DNA of 64,000 nt, from contig NC_016627.1 in assembly GCF_000237085.1 (NCBI RefSeq), positions 1,984,118-2,048,117 on the forward strand, in the 5' to 3' direction. Positions 51,101-61,469 of this stretch are shown piece by piece (within the stretch, counting starts at the first letter, position 1; each line of letters begins with the position of its first letter). The translations under genes were made by a program, and so were the position numbers. The notes beneath the pieces were generated by a model. That model was not told where the DNA came from. It made no database searches and was given only the letters and a program-made list of their open reading frames with translations. The DNA is from Acetivibrio clariflavus DSM 19732 (GTDB lineage: Bacteria; Bacillota; Clostridia; Acetivibrionales; Acetivibrionaceae).

Positions 51101-54100
51101 AGTCGAGTATGATCTTTTGGACGGTAAAGTTACTATTTCCAATATGAACGGTGTCGAAGGCGAGATATTGGGTGACTTACTGAAATGGGATTTCAACGGT
51201 TTACTGGACGGGAAAGGGAGCCGCGCAATAAAATTTGGCGGAGATTTAAAGGCAACATTTGACGCAGTAATTGTATATAACGACCGTTCCATGAAGTGGG
51301 AATTTGAATCTATGGAAATGGAATGGAGTGCCGGTGCAAACATAAGTATTGAATTTAAGTTTAAAGCACCTTTGGATGGTGCTTTAGGAGGAATCGTACT
51401 TTCAGGGTATGTATCTGTGAAATTTGAAGGGGGAGCAGAGTTAGTTTATAATGTTGCTGTCCCGGATGTTTCGCAACTTAACAGCCTTTCTGACTTGGTA
51501 GTTCAAATACAGCTTAATATATATCTTGCGATAAGGGCAGCAGCTGGTTTGGAAGTTGGATACGGTTTGCTTTCGGGGGAAATATTTGTTCAGGGACGAA
51601 TTGATGTTAATCTTCCTTCATTAAAAACCGATCTGACTTTGACTGTCGGAGCCGGATATGGCTACCTGTGGTTTTTCTCGGAAGAAACTATATGGGGAGA
51701 ATATACCTGGACATTGTATGCCGGACGTTCGCCAAGAAATTTAATGATGATTGCCAATAATGCCTTCGACGATGAGGGGATGAAATTTGTCAGTGCTACC
51801 CGTGAGTACCTGGAAAAACTGGAGTGGATCGGAGAGGATGAAATCATAAGGTATGCTTATCCCGATTCAAAGGCACAGATAAAAGCTGTAGATAAAGAAA
51901 TAGGCGATTTGATTATGGTATTTATTGGCGATGACAGCAACAGAAGCGATAACAACAGGACAGCCGTTTATTCATCAATATATAAGGACGGAAAATGGTC
52001 AAATCCGATTCAAATTGAAAATGACGGTACCGGTGATGCTTTCCCGGATCTTGCAGCCGACGGAAAGAATATATATTCAGTATGGCTTGATATGTCGGAA
52101 AAAATGGGAGCAACTTCAATCCTGACAGAGGATGACATTACCAGGAATGTACTCGTTAAAATGGAAATATCGATAGCTAAGTTTGACAGCAGCAAAAATA
52201 CCTGGAACAATGTACTGACCAACAGAACCGAAGGGGTTAACAAGCTTCCGAAAATAGCGGCCGCAAACGGCAAGGTAATTGCCACATGGGTAAACAATAG
52301 CGGTATGAAAATGACAGGAGACAAAAAGAATCCGGACAGCATATACTATGTGTACAATGACGGTACAGGCTGGACAGAACCGCAAGCATTTGTAACAAAT
52401 GCAGCCAATGTCTCCGAAAGCGAATTGTACATGTACGGAAATAAAGCATATTATGTTTTTGTTACAAACGAGTATTCAGAGGAAGGCATATACAAGGTTT
52501 ACTTCACAAGTTTTGACGGAAGAAGTTGGACGAAACCTATAGAACTTCTTGACAATATGTATGAGGACAGCCACCCGGCAATAGCCGTAGAATGCGAGGA
52601 GCCGGTTGCATTTTGGCACAATGAAGGAAAGATATACAAGGTGTCCCTGGAAAGACCTTTTGGTGCTGAGATAATAATAAACTCGAACCAGGCTGAAGAA
52701 ATCTTAGAGCTTAGTGCAACCAATACAGAACAGGGAATTGCACTGGCTTGGACCAATGCAGTAGGTGGAGAACAAAAACTTTATATAAGTACTTATGAAG
52801 AGGAGAGCTCTACATGGACCGAAGGAATTGAAGTGGATTTCAATACCATGGAAGTACCGCGGGATGTAACCGTTGCCGGTTTTAAAGACACAATTATGGC
52901 GGTGTACAATAAGACAGTATACAAATACGATGAAGAAAACAACACTTATTACAAAGACGGTACACAGCTTACTTCTACCAGTTATGTAAGGAAAACCGAT
53001 CTGGATGTTTTGGAGGACGGATTGTATTTTGAAGGTGATATCCCACTTCCCGGAGAAGAAACAACCGTTGTAGTAAAAGTAAAGAATGTGGGAGATCTAA
53101 CGGCAAAAGGCCTCAAGATATCGCTGTATGAAGGTGAAAACCTGATTGCTGAAAAAGACATGGGAGATATTAGTCTAAGCCATGGAAATACGATACTTGC
53201 AAGCTTTGACTGGAAGGTTTCTGATAATTGCTATGCCTTTGAGTTAAGGGCAGTTTTGGAATCCGATAACGATGTTAATTCTTCCAACAATGAAGCTTCA
53301 TTGAAGGTTCTGTACACCGACACCGAAATAACAGGAGTTTATAATGAGATTTATACTGACAGAACAGGAGCGGTTTACGTTGATGTAAGGAACTCCGGCT
53401 ACTGCACTGTAGAGAGCGCTATGGTACAGATTTCAACCGATAAAGAATTTAAAAATATAATAGATTCAAAAGAGATTAAAGACCTGAAACCTTATGATGA
53501 AAAGACAGTTGTATTTGATCTTACCGTAAATGAAGAGCTTATATCCGAAAGAGCAAAAATATATGCAAGAATTGAAGCAGACAAGGATGAAATTACTTAT
53601 TTTAACAATAAAGATTTTACGATTATTAGGGAATTGGATTTCTATTCGGTAATAATTCCGACACCCGAACCAACACCGACTCCGACACCGGAGCCGACAA
53701 CCGAACCTACAACAGAACCGACACCGACTCCGACACAAGAGCCAACATCTAAACCAACATCGGAGCCAACATCAAGTCCTACACCAACTCCGACACCTGA
53801 GACAAGTCCTACGTGGAGTGCAACACCAAAACCAGGTTCAGTAAGCGGTGGTGGTGGCAATGGTGGTACTTCCGGAGGATCTGGAGGTAATGGTAGTATT
53901 TCCGGAGGAGGAGCTGGAGGCGGCAATAACAATGTGACTGAGACTCCAGCTGTGGTTAAGCCAACACCTTCACCTACGGAAATTCCAATGCCTTCACCTA
54001 CGGAAATTCCGTCATCCGGAGAAGTCGGTAAATTTAAAGCATATATAAGAGGATATGAAGATAATACCTTCAGACCGGAAAATAGTCTTACCCGGGCTGA

Positions 54101-54341
54101 AATGGCTGTGATTCTTGCCAATTTAGCCGGTGCTGAGAAAGGCGAAACTGTAAATATCAATTATAATGATGTTTCAAAAGGCCATTGGGCTGCATGGGCT
54201 ATAACCTATGTATCTGAAAAAGGTTATTTCAAAGGGTATGAAAATAATGAATTCAGACCGGACAGATATATTACTAGAGCTGAGCTTGCTGTAGTACTTT
54301 GCAAATACCTTAATCTTGATACCGTAGCGGATTTATTTTAA
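42153..54341 (+). CDS. Giant multidomain SLH-anchored surface protein, 4062 aa
   Basis: Exported (signal peptide about 1-28). Residues about 30-1400 are repetitive beta-sandwich material. FN3-like domains lie at about 1420-1505, 1508-1588, 1814-1903 and 2015-2106 (for example [20 protein letters not shown]). A PKD domain ([20 protein letters not shown]; about 2110-2195) and two carboxypeptidase-regulatory-like domains (about 2197-2278 and 2727-2800) follow. Next are a Gly-rich beta region (about 3050-3180), a sialidase/propeller-like stretch (about 3250-3610), two CARDB-like domains (about 3627-3826), a Pro/Thr linker, a Gly/Ser linker and about one and a half SLH repeats. It is an S-layer-bound adhesin or scaffold. 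The SLH region stops early; see the junction finding. Confidence 0.88.
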   Translation: MKRKMNKGLAVLVIVFMLTNLVINCAAASENDNAGEYFNIFGDNSTGQSDIDTVKNPKISDGINSTYFSESFDGNKKDIILPLVTEGKQSEDFSPLKEHVTVTTQVFDKSFQLSDGVKTNSFSVMSIPLGAIPVNEGEIKILNDEMSEEKFSSYTFVFTPSTTGCYKITATGPEIPYIYIYDSDYNSLGWNRTYPKMNDSVAAKLIKDQQYIINLYSVSFNYATELSISKYESASNNITYTFIDNTYTIDENASVIVTVPYIGADILYGVLGRDILIEARLLKDGVLIESIDEIPSDCIKGARGNPDDNVLQFVCEFGKKVEHGEYTIEITCKDISGNIVIDTCESAITIGNPVSVYMPSDSVVYTADSSNDQRVYFKDVNTDRGKFLVFDGGKIIGTSNSVYIYSTRISYDDFFSTYSIIDGDYDYNKFEKTLYYSNIPSINLNEVSKKEKSYDVKLVTGVSEYDTTAKLIPTDVLILNYASASGLYDSVNNFKVYTQFYNIRNINMDDISVELIDLYGNVVARKTDYICYSAINDQNQAYLQFNMLIEKPLEAYKNYSLKISYPDEFYTNVKSSYITAYSGSDYLSLGTPKVLDAEKTIISVSTYNVNSWQEYDVVLNRINSGLEFPIAELSKVKPDRYGTFVLDFSKDTKSSLLIPGEEYSIVFSYKSSYDNYTQYERASFKVPAKDYTSVGDKSVIFNPPVIPETITETEFTISGYEIENGIIGAGNENINIELVAENEVYGAIKKDSINKSSSVYNANPNYSMSQVTITGILEVTKKLKENTQYYIRINGTDYEYFYNSQEKFIYGDIKIDHYCSEAEFKEGSNSIVHEISERESLKLSCTFVKNTSEDLKLVMKNIDSGEVIEAGKWDTTKSHFNGECKDISITVDMSGFDKNEIYDLYIKDGEEEYSLNKHVRVIEPIKAFGFTVQEAVYESSKITVSIPSCNIIDGYSFDIKDSMDNIIDCEIITDSIRYGSNNSMYVDIKTDRALSYGVYSIRMFNENYRLIYMQQYTVSVENSSPNVEYIQNGIPYLIYGKNLPEEGNYTADIMDVNNIKILKRGISLVKREGENILELNENKIGSLPIGSYNVSVNLNGRLIGTVYLSYSGPLQLMPLVIAKEWADPKSKSTIIKSNNVELLIKTMYYTKVRYAENFEELQSKEYQTLTNTISYEFETDKKQKILYFQFVDDNGQESEIITFKAYYPGEPNEITIVSPAIDEPIVDNFLIRAEVLGNPYSVWAAVNIPEPVVTVMSVSQVYKSGNDSWMIPLTREDGTDYYYYEMTQGNIWYFDRIDVYAVDEYGNITGSKSLILYEPETPPTTEPNIEITNLQSYYNKRNITVSGINAYPDNNVIIYAYEVDDYGRIIGTSNRITVVANEAGKFEGMLNLSKDGRWRIHASDSRGRTSYNYYTKIDTVAPVLKNYSTVAQGVNSVRISWDVNDTSSCTYTLWRDGRLIESQYNEKQYIATGLTKGKTYIFKVMATDAAGNNSEPVEITVTVGDEEAPGIPQNLRVSSHAGKSITLSWDTPTDNSYVAGYDIFRDGKKIGTTYTTTFTDKGLTTGTEYSYCIKAFDPSMNYSDFSETIVHSPEAPVIRDAYDGSYNVVSLTAKTLTLKALTGDILNNDKISVTFDYSKDGGESWFRISNNVTSYTTTPSGLLFTTTWRIESYDSGDYIIRYTVTDRDGFADEDFSQIIRIQKTDDFVSPKITSILPYPSCFRDSIPLTIIAEDDVALRRITLQGSFDGVIWFDIISASIPGSNKVYSWYYNLDVSGIKEGSYYIRAIAEDSSGNFSNSTETASYNQYIIDRTAPEKMEDVTAVGDIGLIEVRWGLNSEPYIKSFTVERSLNIDGPYQTIAAEVKALNYFDTDVRPGVMYYYRVICNDVAGNSSVPSEPVAAKALDIVEISDNEPPVISSLTPYNNSTVGSNFTIGVTAEDNVKLSAIYVQYSTDNTIWHDLHIHNTSYTFDGFSKNMDTSMFETGTVLMVRAYAVDAKGNVGDYVYRDYIIHNTPPAKPVVNVIAKNRGIEVSWSCNDENIQTFRVYRKTTVSNFLTVVGQYSKSTFEILDQNLDPSYRYIYMVVAVDVYGNTSSSESIPVSPLDIDDIAPFADINCISSAETGAIIEFDASGSQDNIAIAKYEWDLGDGIKKTGVKVSHSYSKEGVYKVVLTVTDPSGNTNSTSRDITIVKKGMTGTINVTVLDGDGKGLAYTNIYVNLGENNIFKKTTDIKGEISLQLEPGAYKIGAYRDGYAPQQQDVLIELGKANNLTLVLRQSQLVVGSLTATKMTLQEIKNAGIDITAPGNQNAFQYSINLVYDNKPYNIVHIATDNSEKTFGGNHIVGDRIVRVATIGNTGNNNRAPVVVILDIPGSVRWLKDFFDVKLHLVNTMGEYDINNCVVNLNIPAGVSIVGGSKAIENIGTLPASGSKTVNWIVRGEKAGSYNLSADFIGMLESFNEVISATFVSDSPIVVEDSSRLKLIIEVEDRRYIGDKLLYRVGFKNERSSDLNRPSITMQDSEFIRSYKTTESMELVKTSSQVVKPGEILWNEYFIDPKFFMGINSPVLVLKEYAAKALGGMRIPIEIRPVEYGTFGRVKPSIYVIDPVTGNETKVDSLELIKYRSGENDIMPDLKIKTGRSISEDVIVKEACELTISNALFGVTEKITTDNNGEYIYKGGSIDDVIVNPTKGFSDYIIRVTSDTNISDRLVVRVIDQNVISKEIFGSIRGWVYNEDERKGIGGATVTVGSHTCVTDNIGRFQFDYIMLDDDKITVKAPGFPEKVFYERLRDGRYIILKLGKEPEITEVSSAYSSSRNNRSAIIPLNILENSVTFKITADLKDAGDFISYFYRIVDKYGNTKYEEAFQTSTVTINNIKSKMSVGDRLQFAVKTGGEYGEFISEYVDAKMTLAPELKILNQFTWRNPPWDQPVEISREAFNPKVTSFNNVVKFFTQSSDELPFPDDCGLFKSTKLVPVTPSMNLKVEYDLLDGKVTISNMNGVEGEILGDLLKWDFNGLLDGKGSRAIKFGGDLKATFDAVIVYNDRSMKWEFESMEMEWSAGANISIEFKFKAPLDGALGGIVLSGYVSVKFEGGAELVYNVAVPDVSQLNSLSDLVVQIQLNIYLAIRAAAGLEVGYGLLSGEIFVQGRIDVNLPSLKTDLTLTVGAGYGYLWFFSEETIWGEYTWTLYAGRSPRNLMMIANNAFDDEGMKFVSATREYLEKLEWIGEDEIIRYAYPDSKAQIKAVDKEIGDLIMVFIGDDSNRSDNNRTAVYSSIYKDGKWSNPIQIENDGTGDAFPDLAADGKNIYSVWLDMSEKMGATSILTEDDITRNVLVKMEISIAKFDSSKNTWNNVLTNRTEGVNKLPKIAAANGKVIATWVNNSGMKMTGDKKNPDSIYYVYNDGTGWTEPQAFVTNAANVSESELYMYGNKAYYVFVTNEYSEEGIYKVYFTSFDGRSWTKPIELLDNMYEDSHPAIAVECEEPVAFWHNEGKIYKVSLERPFGAEIIINSNQAEEILELSATNTEQGIALAWTNAVGGEQKLYISTYEEESSTWTEGIEVDFNTMEVPRDVTVAGFKDTIMAVYNKTVYKYDEENNTYYKDGTQLTSTSYVRKTDLDVLEDGLYFEGDIPLPGEETTVVVKVKNVGDLTAKGLKISLYEGENLIAEKDMGDISLSHGNTILASFDWKVSDNCYAFELRAVLESDNDVNSSNNEASLKVLYTDTEITGVYNEIYTDRTGAVYVDVRNSGYCTVESAMVQISTDKEFKNIIDSKEIKDLKPYDEKTVVFDLTVNEELISERAKIYARIEADKDEITYFNNKDFTIIRELDFYSVIIPTPEPTPTPTPEPTTEPTTEPTPTPTQEPTSKPTSEPTSSPTPTPTPETSPTWSATPKPGSVSGGGGNGGTSGGSGGNGSISGGGAGGGNNNVTETPAVVKPTPSPTEIPMPSPTEIPSSGEVGKFKAYIRGYEDNTFRPENSLTRAEMAVILANLAGAEKGETVNINYNDVSKGHWAAWAITYVSEKGYFKGYENNEFRPDRYITRAELAVVLCKYLNLDTVADLF
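53661..53835 (+). repeat. Degenerate repeat coding a Pro/Thr/Glu linker
   Basis: Runs of ACACCGACTCCGACA-like hexamers encode repeated [12 protein letters not shown]. This is a flexible, probably glycosylated spacer between the CARDB-like domains and the SLH anchor. A Gly/Ser-rich linker (about 53845-53935) follows, then a short duplicated PSPTEIP (about 53965-54010). Confidence 0.8.
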
Positions 54342-54349
54342 TTGTACAG

Positions 54350-55573
54350 GTGATTTTCTCAAATACAGCTTCCTTTGATGCTCCGATTCAAGTTATAATA
54401 GCACTCTGTTTTGCAACATTATATTTTAATAAGGTTCTATTGCTTATTTATGGAAGTACATTCTTTTCCCTAATAATCATTGCACAATTAACAGTACATA
54501 ACTATACATATGAGGGGTTTATTTCAGCAATAATTTACGTAGGAATCAGTATTGGGATATTATTTTTTGTATGCAAATGGGGACAAAACTTGATTGAATC
54601 ATCCATAAGTAAGGAATCACATACAAACCAGCTTCTAACTTCCTTAGATAATGTAATGAAAACAGTTAAAGATAACACTGTTTCTCTTAACAATGATATA
54701 ACAAGTTGTAATAATGATTCGGCAAGGTTATTGCAAATCAGTGATTCTATGGCGTCGACCATAGAAGAAATTGTAAAAGGAGTCCTATTACAAGATGAAA
54801 GCATAACCCATATAAGTGACGCAATGAACACTGTAGATGAAAAAGTTGATGAAATATTCCGTTTCTCCAAAGAACTCTCCGAAATATCATCTAACACCAG
54901 TAAGACAGTTATTAGTGGGGCAATGGAAATAAAAAAAATGTACCAGCAGATGGATATTATAAATACTGCCGTTGCAAATTCATTAACCACAGCAGAAGAA
55001 TTAATTACTAGCATTGAAAATATAAATAAAATTCTTGAAATAATTGATCAAATATCAGAGCAGACCAATTTGCTGTCGATAAATGCTGCAATTGAAGCAG
55101 CAAGAGCCGGTGAAGCAGGAAAGGGATTTGCAGTGGTAGCTGATGAAGTAAGAAAGTTGGCAACTCAAAGTGCAAACATGGTTAAAGAAATCGAAAAAAT
55201 TATTGAGGACATCAAATCTAAAACGGTATTAGTTTCAGAAAAGGCTAATAATGGATACATGGCTGCAAATGAAGGAAAAGTAATTATCGGCCAGGTAAAT
55301 GAAGGGTTTGAAAAAATAAAGCTGTCCTTTGACAACATTAATGATTATATATCTAAAGAGTTAAAAATGATAGAAAATTTGAGCTTGATTTTTTCTCAAA
55401 TACGTGAACAATCTTTAAGTATAGCAAGTGTTTCAGAACAGCATTCTTCACTAACTAAAGAAATGCTGGAAATTGCAGAAGAGCAAAAATCCTATATAAA
55501 AAGCGTTCACAAATCAATACAGGAAATTAACAAATCCAGCACACGTCTGGAAGAATTGGTTTATAGTAAATAA
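54350..55573 (+). CDS. Methyl-accepting chemotaxis protein, N-terminally truncated
   Basis: A 407-residue chemoreceptor. About three membrane segments (residues about 5-85) lead straight into a cytoplasmic signalling coiled coil, with the hairpin tip [20 protein letters not shown] followed by [15 protein letters not shown]. There is no periplasmic sensor or HAMP. The start is a GTG with no ribosome binding site, 8 bases after the giant gene. The frame is open further back to about 54320, inside that gene, reading hydrophobic FILIVQ. This suggests the 5' end of a longer polytopic receptor was deleted. Whether it is expressed is uncertain. Confidence 0.75.
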   Translation: MIFSNTASFDAPIQVIIALCFATLYFNKVLLLIYGSTFFSLIIIAQLTVHNYTYEGFISAIIYVGISIGILFFVCKWGQNLIESSISKESHTNQLLTSLDNVMKTVKDNTVSLNNDITSCNNDSARLLQISDSMASTIEEIVKGVLLQDESITHISDAMNTVDEKVDEIFRFSKELSEISSNTSKTVISGAMEIKKMYQQMDIINTAVANSLTTAEELITSIENINKILEIIDQISEQTNLLSINAAIEAARAGEAGKGFAVVADEVRKLATQSANMVKEIEKIIEDIKSKTVLVSEKANNGYMAANEGKVIIGQVNEGFEKIKLSFDNINDYISKELKMIENLSLIFSQIREQSLSIASVSEQHSSLTKEMLEIAEEQKSYIKSVHKSIQEINKSSTRLEELVYSK

Positions 55574-55843
55574 TATTGAATTAAATAAATAATTTCAATA
55601 TTACTACTATCAATTGTCAAGAATTTCAAAATGATCTTTTGAGTTATATATAGAGTTTAAATTACTAAGTAGATATTTTGCAAGTAACATAGGTAAATTG
55701 GTGCTTATTGAGTTTGCAATTATAAAATTAGTGAAGTTTTGCAAGTATTGTCAGAAATAAAAGGTGAAGAATTGATTTGTGTTAAAAGAATAGTATAATA
55801 GTGTGTATAATATTACAAAACATAATTTAGTTAAGGGTCAATT

Positions 55844-56665
55844 ATGATGAAAAGAAATATATATAATGAAACGAAAAAGAGGTCAAAACTCCGGTTATAC
55901 CTGGGAAAGCAATATTATACATTTAAAAGATATATTAAATGGTATTTTGGTAATGAAAAATACTCAAAAGATATATTGAATTACCAATTGCCTTATTTAA
56001 TTTTTACTCACAATACACCGTTAATAAGAAAACTTCAAGGCGTTGATCCGGTACTGCAGTATAATAAAGTAACAAACCTGAAAATAGCAACCAGTAGAGT
56101 AAATGGTATTTGCATAAAACCGGGTGAAGTGTTCTCCTATTGGAAATTGATCGGCAAACCCACTAAACGGAAGGGTTATAAGGACGGCTTGATTCTAAAT
56201 CCCAACGGAACTTTTGGCGCCGGGACTGGCGGTGGTTTATGCCAATTATCAAATTTGATTTATTGGATGACTTTACATACGCCTTTGACAGTTATTGAAC
56301 GTTACAGACACAGTCACGATATTTTCCCGGACAGCAACAGAACTCAACCCTTTGGAAGTGGTGCTACTTGCGTTTATAATTACTTGGACCTCCAAATTTA
56401 TAACGGAACCGATAAAGAATTTCAGTTAATTGTATACCTTACCGAAGATAGCCTGGTAGGTGAGTGGAGGTCAGTGGAACCTTCGCAATATAATTATGAA
56501 GTATATGAAAAAGAGCATTTTATCAGCAGTACCTATTGGGGTGGATATATAAGAAATAATAAAATATACAGGCGTGTTTATGAAAATGGTATATTAATTG
56601 ATGATGAATATATAACGGAAAACCATGTAATTATGATGTATCAGCCGCTATTGCCAAGTAAATAG
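55844..56665 (+). CDS. VanW family protein
   Basis: A 273-residue protein with the VanW domain: SRVNGICIKPGEVFSYWKLIG, LNPNGTFGAGTGGGLCQLSN and IERYRHSHDIFPD. VanW proteins occur in some vancomycin-resistance clusters and widely in clostridia; their biochemical role is unknown. There is no signal peptide and no G5 or peptidoglycan-binding domain. The start is ATG 55844 (or the ATG 3 bases later), with AAGGGTC upstream. No other van gene adjoins, so it is not evidence of resistance. Confidence 0.88.
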   Translation: MMKRNIYNETKKRSKLRLYLGKQYYTFKRYIKWYFGNEKYSKDILNYQLPYLIFTHNTPLIRKLQGVDPVLQYNKVTNLKIATSRVNGICIKPGEVFSYWKLIGKPTKRKGYKDGLILNPNGTFGAGTGGGLCQLSNLIYWMTLHTPLTVIERYRHSHDIFPDSNRTQPFGSGATCVYNYLDLQIYNGTDKEFQLIVYLTEDSLVGEWRSVEPSQYNYEVYEKEHFISSTYWGGYIRNNKIYRRVYENGILIDDEYITENHVIMMYQPLLPSK

Positions 56666-56698
56666 ATTATACTTTGTATTATAAGAGGTGTTTTTGAT

Positions 56699-57499
56699 AT
56701 GGGCTTAGATGGCTATGTTCAGTGTAACTGCATTAAAGAAGGTAAAATCAAAACTCCGCCTTTTGATTTGAGTTTGATTAAATATGAAAATAATATATTT
56801 GATATTTCGGAAGATGTCGAGGATGAAACTTTTCATAGCTATTTAGATTGGATAGAAAATGCCTGTAATCATCCTAGACTGTACTATATTCATGAAAGGG
56901 TTTCCAATATAAGTGGTTTAAATTTTTTGTGGAGTGCAATAAGAAAAGCAGGAAAAGAAAAGTTTCCTATATTAAAATCTATATGGGAGACAGATCATTT
57001 AAAACCGGAAAAGGCTAAAGAAGCATTGCAGGAAGTCGAATTACTAAAATCAAAGATCAATGAAATGGAAGGTGTTTTTTTAATAGATAAAATTACCAAT
57101 GAAGAGTTTTGGGCAGTTTTTGAGGATGAAGATGAATGGTTTTATAGCCATGGAGGAGAATTTTACTATAGATTAAACAATAAGGGATTCTGTATAACTG
57201 ATTCTGAGGGTAAAGAGCTTTTTCTTTCTAAGGATTTTACTCAAGATGTAACTATGACAATGAATTTGGATAAAGTTCAATTCGAAGTTGTATTTAAAGA
57301 TATCATTGAGGGCAAAACTTTTGAAAGCATAAAACCAATTGATAGATGTATTAATTGGGAGAGAAAAGAATTTTATTTTCCGAAAGAGCTGAAAGTAATC
57401 AGACGTAGATTGGAAGTTAAAGATTTTTATTCTATTGAAGTACTTATGCGATTATTTGAAGCATCATGTATAACTGGAAATTCTGTTGTGTGGACTTGA
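56699..57499 (+). CDS. Hypothetical protein, 266 aa
   Basis: It starts MGLDGYVQCNCIKEGKIKTP, a head I associate only loosely with uncharacterised cytoplasmic proteins. It is acidic and Trp-rich (EEFWAVFEDEDEWFYSHGGE), with no signal, membrane segment or known catalytic motif. AAGAGGTG lies about 9 bases before ATG, and the gene is 33 bases after vanW, so co-transcription is likely. An immunity-type or stress role is conceivable but unsupported. Confidence 0.65.
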   Translation: MGLDGYVQCNCIKEGKIKTPPFDLSLIKYENNIFDISEDVEDETFHSYLDWIENACNHPRLYYIHERVSNISGLNFLWSAIRKAGKEKFPILKSIWETDHLKPEKAKEALQEVELLKSKINEMEGVFLIDKITNEEFWAVFEDEDEWFYSHGGEFYYRLNNKGFCITDSEGKELFLSKDFTQDVTMTMNLDKVQFEVVFKDIIEGKTFESIKPIDRCINWERKEFYFPKELKVIRRRLEVKDFYSIEVLMRLFEASCITGNSVVWT

Positions 57500-57646
57500 T
57501 CAATTCTTGTTAAAAATGTTGCTGAAAAAAATGTATTCGGTTAAGCATATAATATGCAAATTATAGTTTAATTTAGTGACTGTTATCTTTGTCAAATTTT
57601 TGGCATGGGCAGCATAATAAGAATTAAAAAGAGAGGTTTTATTGAA

Positions 57647-58573
57647 ATGAAGAATTGGAAAAAGAAGTTTTTGCTTTTAATAGCGATTAACATAGTATTT
57701 GCAACTTCCGGATGCGGTTTGTCTTCGGTAAGCACTACAAATGTGGAACAACCGACTCAAACACCGTCCTATACAAATGAGTCTAAAGATACACCTGTAC
57801 CGGAACAAGAAACAGCAAGCCCCCAGCAGAAAACAGTGAACTTTTCAACTTTCGAAGTTAATAAAAAGTATTTCAATGATGCAGAAGGTTTTGCGGAATT
57901 AAATTTAAAGTTACCCAAACTTGATGGAAATTATGCTGGAATAGACGAGATAAATAGATATTTCGCAGAAAAGGAAGAATTCTTCTACGAAGAACTGCCC
58001 CTCGATCTTTTAAAAGAATTCAATGAGAAAGTTGAAGGTCAAAAGGATAACTGGTTTAGAAGTGCCGATTACAGTCTTGAAGTTGTGTTTGGAAATATCA
58101 TTTCCATGAAAGCATACTTAGACGGTGGAGCTGGTGGTGTATCATGGGCCGGAATAGAGGGTGACACCTTCGATTTAGACACAGGAAAGAAGCTTGCACT
58201 AAAGGATATATTTAAAGTTAATGAAGATGAATACATGAATTTCATATATGATTTTGTATCTGAAAAAATAATGAACGATATAAATAATAACAAAGAGGCA
58301 CACGATTATTTATTTGATGATCCTTACTCCGGTGAAGGATATAAAAGTATCAGAAATTTTAACCCTGATGACTTTTATCTTTCCAAAGACTCATTAGTGG
58401 TTTTCTATCCGAAATATGCTTTGTCAATTGGTGCCGCAGGACCAATTGTATTTGAAATACCCTATGAAAAAATTTCAGATATGTTAGCTATTGATATAAA
58501 AAGTAATGTGTCAAAATATGATGATAAAAATGTTAGTGATACAAAAAATAACATTATTGTTGATATACAATAA
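57647..58573 (+). CDS. Lipoprotein with DUF3298 (RsiV-like) domain
   Basis: A 308-residue lipoprotein (lipobox ATSGC, Cys about 23) with a Pro/Thr/Gln-rich tether (about 30-63). The C-terminal half carries the DUF3298 pattern DTFDLDTGKKLALKDIF, then FYLSKDSLVVFYPKYAL, AAGPIVFEIPY, as in the extracellular part of RsiV and PdaC. RsiV binds lysozyme; here there is no cytoplasmic anti-sigma part, so it is not an RsiV ortholog. ATG 57647 follows AGAGAGG; the frame extends to 57605. A terminator follows. Confidence 0.8.
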   Translation: MKNWKKKFLLLIAINIVFATSGCGLSSVSTTNVEQPTQTPSYTNESKDTPVPEQETASPQQKTVNFSTFEVNKKYFNDAEGFAELNLKLPKLDGNYAGIDEINRYFAEKEEFFYEELPLDLLKEFNEKVEGQKDNWFRSADYSLEVVFGNIISMKAYLDGGAGGVSWAGIEGDTFDLDTGKKLALKDIFKVNEDEYMNFIYDFVSEKIMNDINNNKEAHDYLFDDPYSGEGYKSIRNFNPDDFYLSKDSLVVFYPKYALSIGAAGPIVFEIPYEKISDMLAIDIKSNVSKYDDKNVSDTKNNIIVDIQ

Positions 58574-58625
58574 AACCATTTTATCATGGCGGTAACAATA
58601 ATAAAAAAGATTAAATTGCAAGTTG

Positions 58626-58656
58626 GAGAGGTGATGAAAAATCACCTCTTTTTTGC
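58626..58656 (+). terminator. Intrinsic terminator
   Basis: GAGAGGTGAT / ATCACCTCTT hairpin with a short A-rich loop followed by T-run, 55 bases after the DUF3298 lipoprotein. Confidence 0.9.
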
Positions 58657-58837
58657 ATAGTTATATGTTTTTAATTCTTCAATTTGATATAATAAAGCAA
58701 TGGTGACAGAGCAATTTTTTATAAAAATATACGGTATAATTAATAAATAATAGGAAGTACATAACAAAGAACAGATGCAAAGAAGATCCAGTAAAAAAAC
58801 AATTGCAAAGGGCAAGAAGCACTTGGGGGTGCCGGTA

Positions 58838-60025
58838 TTGAACATAATAATGGCAGGAATTGATTATAAAACTGCGAAACTTGAATATCGTGAAAAATTT
58901 AGTTTTACTAAAAGAAAGGTCAGAGAAATAATAAAGGATATAAATAAAAAATGTCACTTAGGTGTAGTTTTACTATGTACTTGCAATAGGACTGAACTGT
59001 ATATATCCGGCAGTACAGATGAAAAAAATATCGATCCCGTCAAGCTTCTTTGTGAGTATGCCGAAGCTGATATTGACGAATACAGACAGTTTTTTTTCAT
59101 TAAGCAAAATAGAGATGCAGTAAAACATTTAATGGAGGTTGCTTCCGGACTTCATTCAATGATATTTGGAGAGGATCAGATTGTTTCTCAGGTAAAAGAG
59201 GCAATTCAAACAGCCAATAAAGAAAAGGTGAGTGATCCGATTCTAAATACCCTGTTTCGATATTCTGTAACTTGCGCGAAAGAAGTAAAATCCAGTGTCT
59301 TACTTAGAAGTGTCAGCCCATCGGTTGCCCAAAAAGCTGTAGAACTTTTGGATGAAAGTATTAAAGCCAAATCGGAATTTAAGGTTCTGGTTATAGGTAA
59401 TGGTGAAGTGGGTAGAAGTGTATGCAGAAAATTAATTCAATCCCAATGTAAAGTTTATATGACATTGCGAAGTTACAGGCATGGAGAAACTATCGTTCCT
59501 GGCGGTTGTATACCTATAGATTATGATTCTAGACAAGAGTATTTGGAAAAGGTAGATGCGGTAATCAGTACAACTTTAAGTCCGCATCACACAATAAGCT
59601 ATAAAATGTTAATTGAATGCACAAAGAAGCCGGAATATGTGATTGATTTGGCTGTTCCAAGGGATATTGACCCTGATGTTGCTGCAATTGACGGAATAAA
59701 GTATTATAACATTGATACCATTGGAACGTTTGCAATAAAGGATAACAGCAAAGAAATGGAAATTGTAAACAATATAATCGAAAAGCAGATGGCTAAATGT
59801 TACGATTGGTTTACTATTCATAAATACGCCGATGATATAACTTATATTAAGGAACTGGCCACTAAGAAAGTGATGGATAATTTGCCGCAGGACTTAACGG
59901 AAGAAGAAAAAATAGAAAAAGCCATTAGTAAAGCCGTTGACTATATCATATACTCCATAAAAGATGATTTGACAAAAGATATGTTCTTAAAGATAATAGA
60001 GGGAATTGAGGCAAAGAAACAGTAA
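58838..60025 (+). CDS. hemA: Glutamyl-tRNA reductase
   Basis: First committed step of C5 tetrapyrrole synthesis: reduces Glu-tRNA to glutamate-1-semialdehyde with NADPH. The catalytic Cys is C49 in LLCTCNRTELY. Other motifs are GLHSMIFGEDQIVSQVKEA, the Rossmann loop VIGNGEVGR and DLAVPRDIDP. The frame begins at ATG 58775, but the TTG at 58838 is preferred: it gives the family start MNIIMAGIDYKTA and has GGGGGTG 7 bases upstream. At 395 residues it is slightly shorter than usual because the C-terminal dimerisation arm is compact. It heads the tetrapyrrole operon. Confidence 0.92.
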   Translation: MNIIMAGIDYKTAKLEYREKFSFTKRKVREIIKDINKKCHLGVVLLCTCNRTELYISGSTDEKNIDPVKLLCEYAEADIDEYRQFFFIKQNRDAVKHLMEVASGLHSMIFGEDQIVSQVKEAIQTANKEKVSDPILNTLFRYSVTCAKEVKSSVLLRSVSPSVAQKAVELLDESIKAKSEFKVLVIGNGEVGRSVCRKLIQSQCKVYMTLRSYRHGETIVPGGCIPIDYDSRQEYLEKVDAVISTTLSPHHTISYKMLIECTKKPEYVIDLAVPRDIDPDVAAIDGIKYYNIDTIGTFAIKDNSKEMEIVNNIIEKQMAKCYDWFTIHKYADDITYIKELATKKVMDNLPQDLTEEEKIEKAISKAVDYIIYSIKDDLTKDMFLKIIEGIEAKKQ

Positions 60026-60090
60026 CTTAGGCTTTCATAGCTGAATAAACCTTAAAAAGTGCAAGGAAAAGCAGGATGTGATATTTAAAA

Positions 60091-60582
60091 ATGTTTGAAA
60101 GTGAAGAAAGAGAATTTTCCCATTTTCCGCTTTTTATAGATTTAAGGAACCGAAAGGTTGCAGTAATTGGCGGAGGCAACGTTGCCGCAAGACGGGTTGA
60201 AACTCTTATAAAGTTTGGTGCAAAGGTTACGGTAATAGCACCGCAAATAAGCGAAAAAATAGATGAACTTTATAATCTTGGCAAAATTGAAGTTATCATG
60301 CGGGAATATAGAAAAAGCGATATTTTAAATGCCTTTATTGTCATTATTGCTACTGATAATAAAGAGGTAAACGAGACGGCGACAAAAGACGCAAGAGAAT
60401 TAAACATTCTCATGAACAGGGCTGATAGCAAAGAAGACTGTGACTTTTTCTTTCCTGCCGTATTTTCCGACCGGCACATAGTAGGAGGCATTATTTCAAA
60501 AAACGGCAGCAATCACAATATAGTAAGGGAAAAGTCAAAAGGAATAAGGGAGTATTTAAATAGAGAGGAAACAAAAACATGA
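60091..60582 (+). CDS. sirC: Precorrin-2 dehydrogenase (SirC/CysG N-domain type)
   Basis: A 163-residue NAD-dependent dehydrogenase converting precorrin-2 to sirohydrochlorin. The Rossmann signature VAVIGGGNVAARRVETL is near the N-terminus, followed by KVTVIAPQI and IATDNKEVN. It lacks the C-terminal methyltransferase domain of full CysG; that activity is supplied by the CobA domain encoded two genes on. Some members of this size also act as ferrochelatases. It overlaps hemC by 4 bases. Confidence 0.9.
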   Translation: MFESEEREFSHFPLFIDLRNRKVAVIGGGNVAARRVETLIKFGAKVTVIAPQISEKIDELYNLGKIEVIMREYRKSDILNAFIVIIATDNKEVNETATKDARELNILMNRADSKEDCDFFFPAVFSDRHIVGGIISKNGSNHNIVREKSKGIREYLNREETKT

Positions 60583-61469
60583 AAATCATAAGAGTGGGCA
60601 GCAGAGACAGTAAACTGGCAATCATCCAGGCAAAGCTTGTTATGGATGCAATAGAAAGATATGATAAAAACATAAAAACAGAGCTTATAACAATGAAAAC
60701 CACAGGGGATAAGATATTGAACAAAAGCCTTGACAAGATTGGCGGTAAAGGACTTTTTGTAAAGGAATTGGACAATGCTTTGCTAAATGACAAAGTGGAT
60801 ATAACGGTACATAGCTATAAGGATATACCGATGGAGATAAATCCCGATTTACCCATAGTGGCAGTGTCAGAACGGGAAGATGAACGGGATGTTCTTATAT
60901 TGCCAAAAGGTAAAATAGATAAAACAAAACCCATTGGCTGCTCAAGCAAAAGAAGAACTATTCAGCTATTACAATTGGGATATGAAAACATAGCTCCTGT
61001 TCGCGGAAATGTTATATCAAGGCTTAATAAGCTGGACGAAGGACAGTTCAGTGCCCTTGTTTTAGCTGCGGCAGGTATTAAAAGACTTGGTCTTGAAGAA
61101 CGAATTTATAGATACTTCTCAACTGAAGAAATTATGCCGGCTGCTTGTCAGGGGATTATTGCCGTGCAAGCCCGAAAGGGAGAAAATGTGGATTTTTTAA
61201 AAGGCTTTCACTGTGAAAAATCCAAATATATTGCTGACGCGGAAAGAGCTTTTGTTGCCGCTTTGGAAGGCGGATGTTCATCACCGGTGGCAGCCCATGC
61301 ACAAATTCAGGGTGATAAATTAATTTTAAACGGGCTGTATGTAGATGAGAAAATGGGTATTTTGAAAAAAGGCAGTATGTCCGGATCTGTTGAAGATGCC
61401 CAAAATATAGGAAAATCCTTGGCACGAAAGCTTAAAGAGGAGGTTTGGAAGTGGGGCAGGGGTTTGTAG
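60579..61469 (+). CDS. hemC: Hydroxymethylbilane synthase (porphobilinogen deaminase)
   Basis: Polymerises four porphobilinogens. A 296-residue protein with RVGSRDSKLAIIQAKLV at the start, KDIPMEI, and CSSKRR. The dipyrromethane-cofactor Cys is C233 in LEGGCSSPVAAHA. It begins in the ACATGA overlap with sirC and ends inside the start region of the next gene (19 bases shared with the likely GTG start), so translation is coupled. Confidence 0.95.
   Translation: MKIIRVGSRDSKLAIIQAKLVMDAIERYDKNIKTELITMKTTGDKILNKSLDKIGGKGLFVKELDNALLNDKVDITVHSYKDIPMEINPDLPIVAVSEREDERDVLILPKGKIDKTKPIGCSSKRRTIQLLQLGYENIAPVRGNVISRLNKLDEGQFSALVLAAAGIKRLGLEERIYRYFSTEEIMPAACQGIIAVQARKGENVDFLKGFHCEKSKYIADAERAFVAALEGGCSSPVAAHAQIQGDKLILNGLYVDEKMGILKKGSMSGSVEDAQNIGKSLARKLKEEVWKWGRGL

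Noticed and set aside
53661-53835. Tandem-looking repeat considered as CRISPR or a minisatellite
   Set aside because: Units are short, in-frame and encode a Pro/Thr linker; there are no unique spacers.
53642-54160. 172-codon minus-strand frame under the Pro/Thr linker
   Set aside because: It is the antisense shadow of a repeat-coding region (Val/Gly-rich periodic translation) with no start signal.
54350-55573. Reading the chemoreceptor as fused to the giant protein
   Set aside because: The giant gene has an in-frame stop at 54339-54341 and the receptor is in a different frame; no slippery site was seen.
55844-56665. VanW taken as a sign of vancomycin resistance
   Set aside because: No vanHAX, vanRS or vanY genes are nearby, and VanW domains are common in susceptible clostridia.
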